In this document: positions 52,699-61,301 of the stretch, piece by piece
How the letters are laid out: every line of letters starts with the position of its first letter
Position numbering within the stretch: the stretch's first letter is position 1
Source of the DNA: JAAOII01 sp965207945
Lineage (GTDB): Bacteria > Pseudomonadota > Gammaproteobacteria > CBDBNL01 > JAAOII01
Direction of reading: 5' to 3'
NCBI GenBank assembly: GCA_965207945.1
Contig: OZ242303.1
Coordinates: 310,001-374,000, forward strand
Length of the DNA: 64,000 nucleotides
The notes under the pieces: model-generated
Told to the model about the DNA's origin: nothing
The model's input: only the letters and a program-made list of their open reading frames with translations
Database searches by the model: none
Program-made: the position numbers and the translations under genes

Positions 52699-54312
52699 AT
52701 GGCAGATGTAGGTGTTATTAGAAATAATGAGGGGATAGAGCATCATGATGAGCATCACAATGAGCATCACGGTCCAGCAAAAGGAATAACCCGCTGGTTA
52801 TATACCACTAATCATAAAGATATAGGAACCCTGTATCTTTTATTCAGTTTGTTAATGTTATTTGTTGGTGGGTCTATGGCTTTGGTGATTCGCACTGAGT
52901 TATTTGCTCCTGGTATGCAGATAACAACTCCAGAGTTTTATAACCAGATGGTAAGCATGCATGGTTTAGTGATGGTGTTTTTGGTGGTTATGCCGAGTTT
53001 CGTTGGCTTGGCGAACTGGATGGTTCCTTTGATGATAGGAGCCCCCGACATGGCATTGCCGCGGTTAAATAACTGGAGTTTTTGGATTTTGGTTGCTGCC
53101 GCTATAATTTTAGTTTCCACTTTCTTCATGGAAGGAGGGGCTCCTTCTGGTGGCTGGACTTTTTATGCCCCGCTTTCTACTGTATATGCTAAACCTAGCA
53201 TAACTTTTCTTATTTTGGGTATTCACTTGTTAGGAATATCTTCTATTATGGGAGCACTTAATATCGTAGCCACTATATTAAATCTACGTGCGCCAGGGAT
53301 GGGCTTTATGAAAATGCCACTTTTTGTATGGACCTGGTTCATAACCGCTTTTCTACTGTTAGCTGTTATGCCTGTGTTAGCGGGAACTGTTACTATGATG
53401 CTTACAGATATTCATTTTGGCACTAGTTTCTTCAATGCTGCTGGTGGCGGCGATCCAGTGCTCTTTCAGCATCTCTTTTGGTTTTTTGGCCACCCTGAAG
53501 TGTATATTATGGTTCTGCCAGCTTTCGGTATCATATCTACGATTCTCCCCACTTTTAGCCGCAAAAAGATTTTTGGTTATACATCTATGGTTTATGCTAC
53601 GGCTTCAATTGCTGGTTTATCTATGATTGTTTGGGCACATCACATGTTTACTGTTGGGATGCCGTTGGTGGGCGAGATTTTCTTCATGGTTACCACCATG
53701 GTAATTGCAGTCCCCACTGGAATTAAGGTATTTAACTGGTTGGCAACGATGTTTCGTGGCGCTATGACCTTTGAGACCCCTATGCTTTTTGCTATCGCCT
53801 TTGTGGCTCTGTTTACTATAGGCGGACTTTCTGGAGTTATGATGGCTATGGCTTCGGTGGATATCCAATACCACGACACTTATTTTATTGTCGCTCATTT
53901 CCATTATGTTTTAGTACCTGGCGCTCTGTTTGGTATTTTTGCTGGAGTTTATTATTGGATTCCTAAGTGGACTGGCAGGATGTATAACGAAACACTAGGA
54001 CAGATTCACTTTTGGCTGTCATTTATTGCAGTTAATGTAACTTTCTTCCCTATGCATTTCGTTGGTTTGGCGGGTATGCCACGACGCATCCCTGATTACC
54101 CGTTGCAGTTTAGTGATTTCAATGCTATAGCAACCATAGGAGCATTTGGCTTTGGTATAAGTCAATTGCTATTTGCCTACATAGTTATTCGCGCTATTTA
54201 TGTTGGCAAAAAAGCAACTAGCGCAGTATGGGATAACCCTGAGGGCCTTGAATGGACAATTCCTTCACCAGCGCCTTACCATACCTTTCAGACGCCGCCC
54301 AAGATTGATTAA
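52699..54312 (+). CDS. coxA: Cytochrome c oxidase subunit I
   Basis: Haem-copper oxidase core with 12 membrane helices in 537 residues. Conserved blocks are TTNHKDIGTLYLLF, WFFGHPEVYIMVLPAFG (CuB His and the cross-linked Tyr), WAHHMFTVGMP, and HDTYFIVAHFHYVL (haem ligands). A His/Glu-rich N-terminal stretch (HHDEHHNEHHG) comes from a 12-bp tandem repeat. AAGAGG precedes the ATG. Confidence 0.98.
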   Translation: MADVGVIRNNEGIEHHDEHHNEHHGPAKGITRWLYTTNHKDIGTLYLLFSLLMLFVGGSMALVIRTELFAPGMQITTPEFYNQMVSMHGLVMVFLVVMPSFVGLANWMVPLMIGAPDMALPRLNNWSFWILVAAAIILVSTFFMEGGAPSGGWTFYAPLSTVYAKPSITFLILGIHLLGISSIMGALNIVATILNLRAPGMGFMKMPLFVWTWFITAFLLLAVMPVLAGTVTMMLTDIHFGTSFFNAAGGGDPVLFQHLFWFFGHPEVYIMVLPAFGIISTILPTFSRKKIFGYTSMVYATASIAGLSMIVWAHHMFTVGMPLVGEIFFMVTTMVIAVPTGIKVFNWLATMFRGAMTFETPMLFAIAFVALFTIGGLSGVMMAMASVDIQYHDTYFIVAHFHYVLVPGALFGIFAGVYYWIPKWTGRMYNETLGQIHFWLSFIAVNVTFFPMHFVGLAGMPRRIPDYPLQFSDFNAIATIGAFGFGISQLLFAYIVIRAIYVGKKATSAVWDNPEGLEWTIPSPAPYHTFQTPPKID

Positions 54313-54339
54313 TAGGTTGACTAATTTAGTTAGATTGAT

Positions 54340-54993
54340 ATGAAATCATTACAAGAGCAACAAAAGAAAGGAATTAAGAAAACCCTGATTAGGTCTGGGA
54401 TTCTCTTAGTTTCAATGTTCGCTTTTGCTTTCGCACTGGTTCCTTTGTATGAGGTTTTCTGTGAGGTGACGGGACTAAACGGCAAAAGCAGTAATTTAGT
54501 TGAAGAGACATCACAAAACTCTATTGATGAAATAGTGGTGGATACTAGCAGGGAAGTGCGAGTCCAGTTTGTAGCAAACAATAACAAACACATGCCATGG
54601 GATTTTGCTCCAGTTGTTGATGAGGTATATCTTAATCCCGGTAAGATTCAAACATTTATATTCAAGGCAAAAAATCGCACTGGCAAGGATATGGTGGCTC
54701 AAGCGGTTCCCAGTGTAAGCCCCAATGAAGCGGCATCTTATTTACGTAAAATTGAATGCTTCTGTTTTGATACTCAGGCATTAAGGGCGGGGGAAAGCGT
54801 GGATATGCCAGTTAGATTATATGTTCATAGTGCCTTGCCTAAGGACATCACAACTCTCACTTTGGCTTACTCTTTATTTGATGTGACCCCTGCTGATGGA
54901 GTTGATTTTGAAGAATTGGATGGTCATTATGATGATGGACACACTCATGACGATGATGATGCTCATGGCGACGATGACCACGAGAAAATCTAA
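54340..54993 (+). CDS. ctaG: Cytochrome c oxidase assembly protein CtaG (Cox11)
   Basis: Copper chaperone for CuB insertion. One membrane helix (about 15-38) is followed by PLYEVFCEVTGLNGKS and the periplasmic copper-binding CFCF motif. ALPKDITTLTLAYSLFDV closes the domain. The last 25 residues are very rich in His and Asp (GHTHDDDDAHGDDDHE), beyond the normal family end. The tail may bind metal, but this is inference. Confidence 0.95.
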   Translation: MKSLQEQQKKGIKKTLIRSGILLVSMFAFAFALVPLYEVFCEVTGLNGKSSNLVEETSQNSIDEIVVDTSREVRVQFVANNNKHMPWDFAPVVDEVYLNPGKIQTFIFKAKNRTGKDMVAQAVPSVSPNEAASYLRKIECFCFDTQALRAGESVDMPVRLYVHSALPKDITTLTLAYSLFDVTPADGVDFEELDGHYDDGHTHDDDDAHGDDDHEKI

Positions 54994-55025
54994 AACGAAT
55001 TTAATTTTTAATAAGAGGTATTTTT

Positions 55026-55913
55026 ATGACAACTAACACAAACTATTACGTTCCCCCGCAGAGTAAGCTTCCAATCATAGCTTCTTTAACTCTGCTATTA
55101 ACATTTTTTGCTTTTGGAACAATGCTTAATGCAATGAAGGCGGAGTCCTCAATTGCTTTTTCAAGTATTTTAATGACGGTTGGGACTGTCTTGCTTATGG
55201 TAGTTGTTTTCTTTTGGTTTCGCGTGGTCGTTTGGGAAAGTCGCAATAAGATGCATGGTTCTTTGATGGATAAATCATATCGCTGGGGCATGGGTTGGTT
55301 TATATTCACAGAAGTAATGTTTTTTGCCACCTTTTTTGGCACATTATTTTATGCCAGATATCTTTCAGTCCCTTGGTTATCATCTGAAGGGTATAAGAAT
55401 ATGAATGTCTTGTTATGGCCCAATTTTATTGGCAGCTGGCCCCTATTTGAAACCCCCGACCAATCTAAGTTTCAAGGACCTGAAGGACTTATCAATCCTT
55501 TTCATTTACCCTTACTCAACACTATTATCTTGGTGACTTCAAGCTTTACCCTTACCTGGGCGCATCATGCGTTGCGTGAAGGTAATCGTCAAGTTTTAAA
55601 GTATTGGCTTATGGCAACCATTGCTCTTGGAATATTGTTTCTATATTTTCAGGCAACAGAGTATGTTGAGGCATATAAAGAATTAGGATTAACTTTTGCT
55701 AGCGGTATATATGGTAATACCTTTTATATCCTAACTGGCTTCCATGGCGCTCATGTAACCTTGGGGACTATAATGCTTATAACCATGTTGGCACGCATTA
55801 TGAAAGGGCATTTTAACGCTCAAAACCATTTTGCTTTTGAAGCCACTTCTTGGTATTGGCATTTTGTTGATGTTGTGTGGATTGGACTATTTCTTTTTGT
55901 CTATATCCTATAA
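55026..55913 (+). CDS. coxC: Cytochrome c oxidase subunit III
   Basis: A 295-residue membrane subunit with about seven helices. YRWGMGWFIFTEVMFFATFF, LPLLNTIILVTSSFTLTWAHHAL and GFHGAHVTLGTIML are conserved, ending SWYWHFVDVVWIGLFLFVYI. A good AAGAGGT site precedes ATG. Last gene of the plus-strand structural set. Confidence 0.97.
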   Translation: MTTNTNYYVPPQSKLPIIASLTLLLTFFAFGTMLNAMKAESSIAFSSILMTVGTVLLMVVVFFWFRVVVWESRNKMHGSLMDKSYRWGMGWFIFTEVMFFATFFGTLFYARYLSVPWLSSEGYKNMNVLLWPNFIGSWPLFETPDQSKFQGPEGLINPFHLPLLNTIILVTSSFTLTWAHHALREGNRQVLKYWLMATIALGILFLYFQATEYVEAYKELGLTFASGIYGNTFYILTGFHGAHVTLGTIMLITMLARIMKGHFNAQNHFAFEATSWYWHFVDVVWIGLFLFVYIL

Positions 55914-56005
55914 AAGATATACTTGAAAGGCACTTCGAGGAGCGGGTTAGGAGTGCGGAGTTGGGGGGGTATTTGTGTGTGTTTGTATAGTGTTTTCTAT
56001 ACTAA

Positions 56006-56212
56006 TTAAAACTGCGGTGGTGAAATTGATAACTCACCTGAATAATATCCATATATTAGCATCCCTATTAACAAAGCCGATAGCCCTACCCGAACAAATA
56101 AAGTGTTAACCATGCGGTTCTTACTTCCTTTGTCGCGCATCATAAAGAAGAAGCTTAACCATAAAGAAATGACTACACAAAGAAACACAATCCCAAGCAA
56201 TATTTTAAACAT
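56006..56212 (-). CDS. Twin transmembrane protein (DUF2909-like)
   Basis: A 68-residue membrane protein with two helices (about 3-22 and 44-62) and the intervening MRDKGSKNRMVNTLFVRVGLSALL, matching DUF2909 proteins often found in cox clusters. ATG 56212 is chosen: the longer reading from 56257 would overlap the start of surf1 on the other strand. Function unknown; a role in oxidase assembly is suggested by location only. Confidence 0.7.
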   Translation of the reverse strand: MFKILLGIVFLCVVISLWLSFFFMMRDKGSKNRMVNTLFVRVGLSALLIGMLIYGYYSGELSISPPQF

Positions 56213-56235
56213 ACTATCAATTATAAGACCTTCAG

Positions 56236-57078
56236 ATGCTTTTACTGGGTAACTCATATAAATGGCAACATAATATATGGGTAACCTTATCCTGCATTAG
56301 TGGAGTTATCCTATTTATTATGTTGAGCATTTGGCAGATTACCCGCGGCATTGATAAAAGCCAAGAACTATCAATAATTGATTACCAAGACAAACAGCCA
56401 TACCTTAGTTTGTCTGATATGCAACTTATACAACAAGACGCTGCCACATCACCAACCTTATTTTTTCACCCAGTAAACATAAGAGGGCGTTTTGTAGATA
56501 AGACCTTTTTATTGGATAATTCAATATATAAAGATATGCTTGTAACCGATAAAACAGCAGAGATTGATAACCCCTATTGTTATTTGCTTTCAACCTGCGG
56601 TAAGAAAGTAGGTAGTTCCAAAGTTGGTTATAGAATATTCGGACTATTTTTGCCCGATGATGCCGCGCAATTACTTTTAGTGGAGCGTGGTTGGGTGGAT
56701 GGTTCTGCAGGACGAGCTCAAATTCCTATCATAGAAGTTCCTGACGCCACAGTTAATCTACAGGGAATAATAATGCCAAATGCTGGACGCAGGCGCGTGC
56801 TGCTTGAAGATGTTCTTGATGTCCATGCGGCGCAGCAATTAGTGCAAAAAGTAGCGGCTGATGAATATGAGGAAGCATTGGGGCTTGACATATATACCCA
56901 CCCAATTATTTTGGCAGCTAACTCTCCTGGCGCTTTGACAGTATTTGCTCCTTTAGCAAATTTTTCCTATCTAAGCGCCGCTCGTCATTATGGCTACGCC
57001 TTTCAGTGGTTGTTAATGGCGTTAGCTCTGCTAACTTTGTATATAATAGTATCACTAAAGAAACAAGATAATCAATGA
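56236..57078 (+). CDS. SURF1 family cytochrome oxidase biogenesis protein
   Basis: A 280-residue assembly factor with an N-terminal and a C-terminal membrane helix. The core GYRIFGLFLPDD, LLVERGWVDGSAGRAQIP and the end RHYGYAFQWLLMALALL are the SURF1 signature. SURF1 helps haem insertion into subunit I. The stop overlaps the next start (ATGA at 57075-57078). Confidence 0.9.
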   Translation: MLLLGNSYKWQHNIWVTLSCISGVILFIMLSIWQITRGIDKSQELSIIDYQDKQPYLSLSDMQLIQQDAATSPTLFFHPVNIRGRFVDKTFLLDNSIYKDMLVTDKTAEIDNPYCYLLSTCGKKVGSSKVGYRIFGLFLPDDAAQLLLVERGWVDGSAGRAQIPIIEVPDATVNLQGIIMPNAGRRRVLLEDVLDVHAAQQLVQKVAADEYEEALGLDIYTHPIILAANSPGALTVFAPLANFSYLSAARHYGYAFQWLLMALALLTLYIIVSLKKQDNQ

Positions 57079-57647
57079 AACATAAATACACTTTTCCTAT
57101 CATCCCATTAATAATATTTGGTATGGGCATTATCCCCTTATTTATTGGGTTGTTCCTGTATCTAAATCCGCAATATCTCAGCGGTAAAATTACCGTGCGC
57201 GGTGAATTATTCACGCCTCCTTTGGATGCCCGCCCTTGGTTTGATGAATCCGGCAAATGGCAAATACTTTTAGTTGCTCCTGCCGAGTGCGGTGAGGAAT
57301 GTCAACAAATGCTTTATTATGGCAGACAAGTTCATGAAGCATTAAAAGAGGAGAGACAAAACAGGGTAGAAAGATCGGTGTTTGTTCGCCGCCCCTTGCC
57401 AGAGGATATTATGCGGGTATTGGAATCTCAAAGCCCGCCAATTACCATCATAGATATTTCTGACCAGGAACTTAGCAATTTATTTTTACCATCACTGCCA
57501 GATATTAAGCAGGTAGAGAATAATATTTTTATCGTAGACCCGCTTGGTAATCTTATGTTGCGCCATAAACCCATTAGTAGCATTAAACAGGCAAAGAATT
57601 TATTGAAAGATATTAACCATCTGTTACGTGCCTCTCATATAGGATGA
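57075..57647 (+). CDS. Membrane-anchored thioredoxin-like cytochrome oxidase assembly protein
   Basis: A 190-residue protein with one N-terminal helix and a periplasmic domain. The KWQILLVAPAECGEECQQMLY segment, with two Cys three residues apart, resembles the active-site region of ScoI-type or related cox-cluster proteins. Such genes commonly lie between surf1 and ctaA. A redox or copper role is inferred. The stop (TGA 57645-57647) lies in a 12-bp tandem repeat. Confidence 0.65.
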   Translation: MKHKYTFPIIPLIIFGMGIIPLFIGLFLYLNPQYLSGKITVRGELFTPPLDARPWFDESGKWQILLVAPAECGEECQQMLYYGRQVHEALKEERQNRVERSVFVRRPLPEDIMRVLESQSPPITIIDISDQELSNLFLPSLPDIKQVENNIFIVDPLGNLMLRHKPISSIKQAKNLLKDINHLLRASHIG

Positions 57648-57689
57648 TAAACTGGATGATAAATAGAATGATAAATAGAATGATAAATA
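57642..57689 (+). repeat. 12-bp tandem repeat between the 57.1-kb gene and ctaA
   Basis: Four units: ggatgataaact, ggatgataaata and two copies of gaatgataaata. The first supplies the TGA of the upstream gene. A degenerate fifth unit leads into the ctaA ATG at 57697. Confidence 0.9.
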
Positions 57690-57696
57690 GAATAAT

Positions 57697-58758
57697 ATGA
57701 AGAGATTTACCGAACTCACCTTGCTGCTAACCTTTATAGTAATTTTATTGGGAGCTTACACTAGATTACAAGATGCAGGATTGGGCTGTCCTGACTGGCC
57801 TGGTTGCTACGGCACTCTTACCGTACCGAACAGCGAGGAACAAATCAATAGTGCCACCGAAAAATATCCCGATAGCGCCTTTGATAAAGGCAAAGCATGG
57901 ACTGAAGTAAGCCATCGTATGGTGGCGGGTACTCTTGGTCTGCTCATTTTTGCTATGACCATAATCAACCTGTTTCATAGCCGCCGCCATAAAACTAAAG
58001 TATCTTTTTTCTTAATTGCTGCCAGTATGGTAGTGGTGTTTCAAGCATTACTAGGTATGTGGACTGTAACCCTGAAACTATTGCCTCAGGTAGTAACCGC
58101 CCATTTATTCGGTGGATTATTAATCTTGTGCTTAATCTTCTTACATTTATTGCAAGTTTATCGCCAATCAGGAACAGGCATCTTTGCTATGAGTGCCGCT
58201 GATAGTGCATTATCAATCCAATCGCCAGCTTCATCTCAAGTTCCATCTCAAGCTCCAGCAATAGCAAGAAATAAGCTGCTATTATTCACTTATATAGGTT
58301 TATTCTTGGTGGTGGGGCAAATATTTTTAGGCGGCTGGGTTTCCACCAATTATGCCGCATTAGCATGCGCCGACTTTCCTTTGTGCAATGGTAAATTACT
58401 TCCTGATACAGATTTTGCTGCTGGTTTTAATTTCTTTCACCCAATTGGAGTGAACTATGAGGGTGGGATACTTGATGAACCAGCGCGCACTGCCATCCAC
58501 TTTGCTCATCGCATCGGGGCTTTGTTAGTTGCCACCTATTGGTTTGCTTTTTACATAATTGTTCGCATCAAGAGCTCGCCAATACAAGAAGAGTTATCTC
58601 TGATAATAGCGGCGATTATTTGCCAAATAATTCTGGGTATAACCAATGTACTTGGCGGCTTACCTCTCTTGATAGCCACTGCCCATAATGGTGTGGCGGC
58701 ATTATTATTGCTATCCGTGTTGCTATTGGTGTTTAATCTGCATACCCGCACTTTATAA
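57697..58758 (+). CDS. ctaA: Haem A synthase CtaA (Cox15)
   Basis: Oxidises haem O to haem A. Eight helices carry the expected His residues: VSHRMVAGTLGLL, VTAHLFGGLLIL, HFAHRIGALLVA and IATAHNGVAAL. GAYTRLQDAGLGCPDWPGCYG is the N-terminal signature. The loop between the halves has a P-S-Q-V-P-S-Q-A-P repeat from a 12-bp unit (58231-58260). The 353 residues fit. Confidence 0.95.
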   Translation: MKRFTELTLLLTFIVILLGAYTRLQDAGLGCPDWPGCYGTLTVPNSEEQINSATEKYPDSAFDKGKAWTEVSHRMVAGTLGLLIFAMTIINLFHSRRHKTKVSFFLIAASMVVVFQALLGMWTVTLKLLPQVVTAHLFGGLLILCLIFLHLLQVYRQSGTGIFAMSAADSALSIQSPASSQVPSQAPAIARNKLLLFTYIGLFLVVGQIFLGGWVSTNYAALACADFPLCNGKLLPDTDFAAGFNFFHPIGVNYEGGILDEPARTAIHFAHRIGALLVATYWFAFYIIVRIKSSPIQEELSLIIAAIICQIILGITNVLGGLPLLIATAHNGVAALLLLSVLLLVFNLHTRTL

Positions 58759-58805
58759 TGTATATATGTATCTACAAGACACTTATATAACTGATGGTAT
58801 AACTA

Positions 58806-59729
58806 ATGGCTGAAAAAACCGCCTCATATATTGGTACTAACCTGACTGAAACTCTAAGCAACTATTTAGAGCTGTGCAAACCAGGAGTGGTTCTGCTGAT
58901 GATTATAACTACGCTTGCTGGCATGTTTTTGGCAGTCCCAGCCCTTCCACCGCTTAGCGTCTTGCTATGGGGTAATCTTGGCGTAGCCCTGTGTGCTTCA
59001 TCTGCGGCAGCACTAAATCATATCCTTGACCGCTATCTGGATCGTGAAATGAACCGCACTAAAAAACGCCCCCTGGCGCGCAGTAAAATTAAACCCTTGT
59101 CTGCTTTTATTTTTTCTTTCACAATTGGGGTGGCGGGTTTCACAATTTTATTTTTCATCATCAATCCACTTACCGCTTATTTAACTCTGCTGTCTTTGGT
59201 GGGCTATGCGGTTGTCTATACTATGTATCTAAAATGGGCTACTCCGCAGAACATAGTAATAGGTGGCTTATCTGGCGCCATGCCTCCTTTATTAGGATGG
59301 ACTGCCGTTACCAATAGCATTGATGCCTATCCGTTAATTCTGGTTGCCATTATATATGTTTGGACGCCTCCTCACTTTTGGGCTTTGGCGCTACAAAAGA
59401 AAAAGGAATATGCCGCTGGGGGAGTGCCTATGCTGCCAGTTACGCACGGCGATAAAATAACCCGCCTACATATAACCTTATATGCAGTTCTTACCTCGCT
59501 ATTCACTTTATTCCCCTATCTAATGAATGAAGCAGGTTTGCTCTATCTTGGCGGAGCTATAGCGGTTAATCTGCTATGGGGATATAGGGTTTGGCAGATA
59601 TGGGATAGTAAGCTAAAGCAAGCTCCTTATGGATTATTCAAACATAGCATCAATTATCTTGGCATAATCTTCTTATTGTTATTAATTGACCACTGGTTGC
59701 TAACAATAACATCAATAGTCCTCCTTTAG
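58806..59729 (+). CDS. ctaB: Protohaem IX farnesyltransferase (haem O synthase)
   Basis: Adds farnesyl to haem B, making the substrate of CtaA. About nine helices in 307 residues. The two Asp-rich prenyltransferase regions are HILDRYLDREMNRTKKRPLA and the WTPPHFWALAL ... GVPMLPVTHGDK loop. It completes the a-type haem pathway next to the oxidase genes. Confidence 0.96.
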   Translation: MAEKTASYIGTNLTETLSNYLELCKPGVVLLMIITTLAGMFLAVPALPPLSVLLWGNLGVALCASSAAALNHILDRYLDREMNRTKKRPLARSKIKPLSAFIFSFTIGVAGFTILFFIINPLTAYLTLLSLVGYAVVYTMYLKWATPQNIVIGGLSGAMPPLLGWTAVTNSIDAYPLILVAIIYVWTPPHFWALALQKKKEYAAGGVPMLPVTHGDKITRLHITLYAVLTSLFTLFPYLMNEAGLLYLGGAIAVNLLWGYRVWQIWDSKLKQAPYGLFKHSINYLGIIFLLLLIDHWLLTITSIVLL

Positions 59730-59778
59730 CCACTAAATCCCCTTATAATAAACATTACAACTTTATTTATCCAAAGTC

Positions 59779-59867
59779 GGAGAGGTGCCTGAGTGGTTGA
59801 AAGGGCTCGCCTGGAAAGCGTGTATACGGTTCCCGTATCGAGGGTTCGAATCCCTCTCTCTCCGCCA
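59779..59867 (+). tRNA. tRNA-Ser (GGA)
   Basis: A class II tRNA with an encoded CCA. The acceptor GGAGAGG pairs with TCTCTCC, and the long variable arm is TATACGG...CCGTAT. The loop CTGGAAA gives anticodon GGA. The anticodon stem CTCGC/GCGTG has a T-T mismatch at its second pair, where E. coli has A-T. Confidence 0.93.
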
Positions 59868-59967
59868 TATTTTGGCATGATGAATTAGGAAACATCATTT
59901 ACAAATAATCCCCCTTTAATTACGGCAATCGCTTCACAACAGCAATAGTTCCCGCATAATATATAGC

Positions 59968-60057
59968 GGAGAGTTGCCGGAGCGGTTGAACGGGACGGTC
60001 TCGAAAATCGTTATGCCCTTCGGGGCATCGAGGGTTCGAATCCCTCACTCTCCGCCA
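59968..60057 (+). tRNA. tRNA-Ser (CGA)
   Basis: A second class II serine tRNA, 100 bp after the first, also with encoded CCA. The acceptor GGAGAGT pairs with ACTCTCC, the variable arm has ATGCCC/GGGCAT, and the loop CTCGAAA gives anticodon CGA. The pair may be an old tandem duplication. Confidence 0.94.
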
Positions 60058-60138
60058 TTTTACGCTGCGGTATAATTTTTCATCTTTTGAGGGTTACTCA
60101 CCCCTATACGCCTAACAATTTTTGCCATAATGTGAAAC

Positions 60139-60168
60139 ACGGGCAGAGCATGGCACAGCCCCACAGTC
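60139..60168 (-). repeat. Degenerate GC-rich interspersed repeat, copy 9 (inverted)
   Basis: cgggcagagcatggcacagc followed by cccacagtc matches the reverse complement of the short form (copies 6 and 8) with several changes. It sits just before the TATAAT (60172-60177) of aroB. No gene is seen in 60058-60185. Confidence 0.5.
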
Positions 60169-60185
60169 GTTTATAATAATAAGGT

Positions 60186-61301
60186 ATGTCTAATCCCATT
60201 ATAGTTAAGCATAGCCAAGGCGAGTATCCTATTCACATAGCCGCCCATCTGTCGCAGCTTCAGCCCGCGCTGGCAGTAGCGCTTGATGGTGTTGACCACG
60301 CAATAATCGTTGCTAATGAATCAGTTATGTCTGCTCATAGCACTCAATTACAAGAATTTATAGCAAGTGTAGGTATACTGACGCAACCCATATTAATCCC
60401 AGATGGAGAGCAGGTTAAAACCCTGGCACATCTTGAACAACTGTGCGTGGCTTTTAGCAAGCAAGGATTATCGCGCCAATCAGTAGTGGTTGCTATTGGC
60501 GGCGGAGTTACAACGGACTTGGCGGGTTTTGCTGCTGCCTGCTACATGCGTGGGATAGGATGTATTCAGGTTCCTACCACTTTGTTGGCTCAGGTGGATG
60601 CTTCTATAGGGGGGAAGACCGCGGTTAACATAACTACAGGCAAGAACTTAGTGGGTGCCTTCCACCAGCCCTTGGCGGTGTTAATTAGCACTGATTTTTT
60701 GGCTACATTGCCAGCAGAGGAAATATCTTGTGGTTATGCTGAGATTATCAAACATGCTTTGTTGGCAGATATGAATTTCTTTGAAATGTTGGAAGCATCA
60801 TTGATAAATGGCGCTGCCTCTATTACAGATGAGAAGCTGCAAGAGATAATTAGTCGCGCTTGTCATATCAAGGTTGACATTGTAGAAGAAGATGAGCGAG
60901 AGAGAATAGGGCGCAATCCTCAAAGAGCCCTGCTAAATTTGGGGCATACTTTTGCCCATGCTTTGGAGGCATCCTCGCAATATCAGAGTATCAAGCATGG
61001 CCAAGCGGTTGCCAAAGGTATAGCTATTGCCGCATATATATCGTATATGTTGGGGGATTTATCAGAGGAGCAGTGTTCTCGCATAGTGCGTTTGTTAGTG
61101 ATGGCGGGGTTGTCTTGTAAATTGGCAGATGATTTAGATATTGATGATATGGTTGATTTCATAAGTCGGGATAAAAAGAAACACGGAGCAGGGGTGCCTT
61201 TAATATTACTTAAGGACTTGGGCACGGCTTATGTTAGTGAGCCCTATAATTCTGCGCAGATGAAAGACCTTATAAGCAGAGCGGTTGCTTTTTTGCAGTG
61301 A
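60186..61301 (+). CDS. aroB: 3-dehydroquinate synthase
   Basis: Second step of the shikimate pathway, NAD-dependent. IGGGVTTDLAGFAAACYMRG, QVPTTLLAQVDASIGGKTAVN, GYAEIIKHALLAD and NLGHTFAHALEA are conserved. The 371 residues are near the usual 360. TATAAT at 60172-60177 and AAGG just before the ATG suggest a short leader. aroK is not adjacent. Its stop overlaps a possible folP start (GTGA). Confidence 0.97.
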   Translation: MSNPIIVKHSQGEYPIHIAAHLSQLQPALAVALDGVDHAIIVANESVMSAHSTQLQEFIASVGILTQPILIPDGEQVKTLAHLEQLCVAFSKQGLSRQSVVVAIGGGVTTDLAGFAAACYMRGIGCIQVPTTLLAQVDASIGGKTAVNITTGKNLVGAFHQPLAVLISTDFLATLPAEEISCGYAEIIKHALLADMNFFEMLEASLINGAASITDEKLQEIISRACHIKVDIVEEDERERIGRNPQRALLNLGHTFAHALEASSQYQSIKHGQAVAKGIAIAAYISYMLGDLSEEQCSRIVRLLVMAGLSCKLADDLDIDDMVDFISRDKKKHGAGVPLILLKDLGTAYVSEPYNSAQMKDLISRAVAFLQ

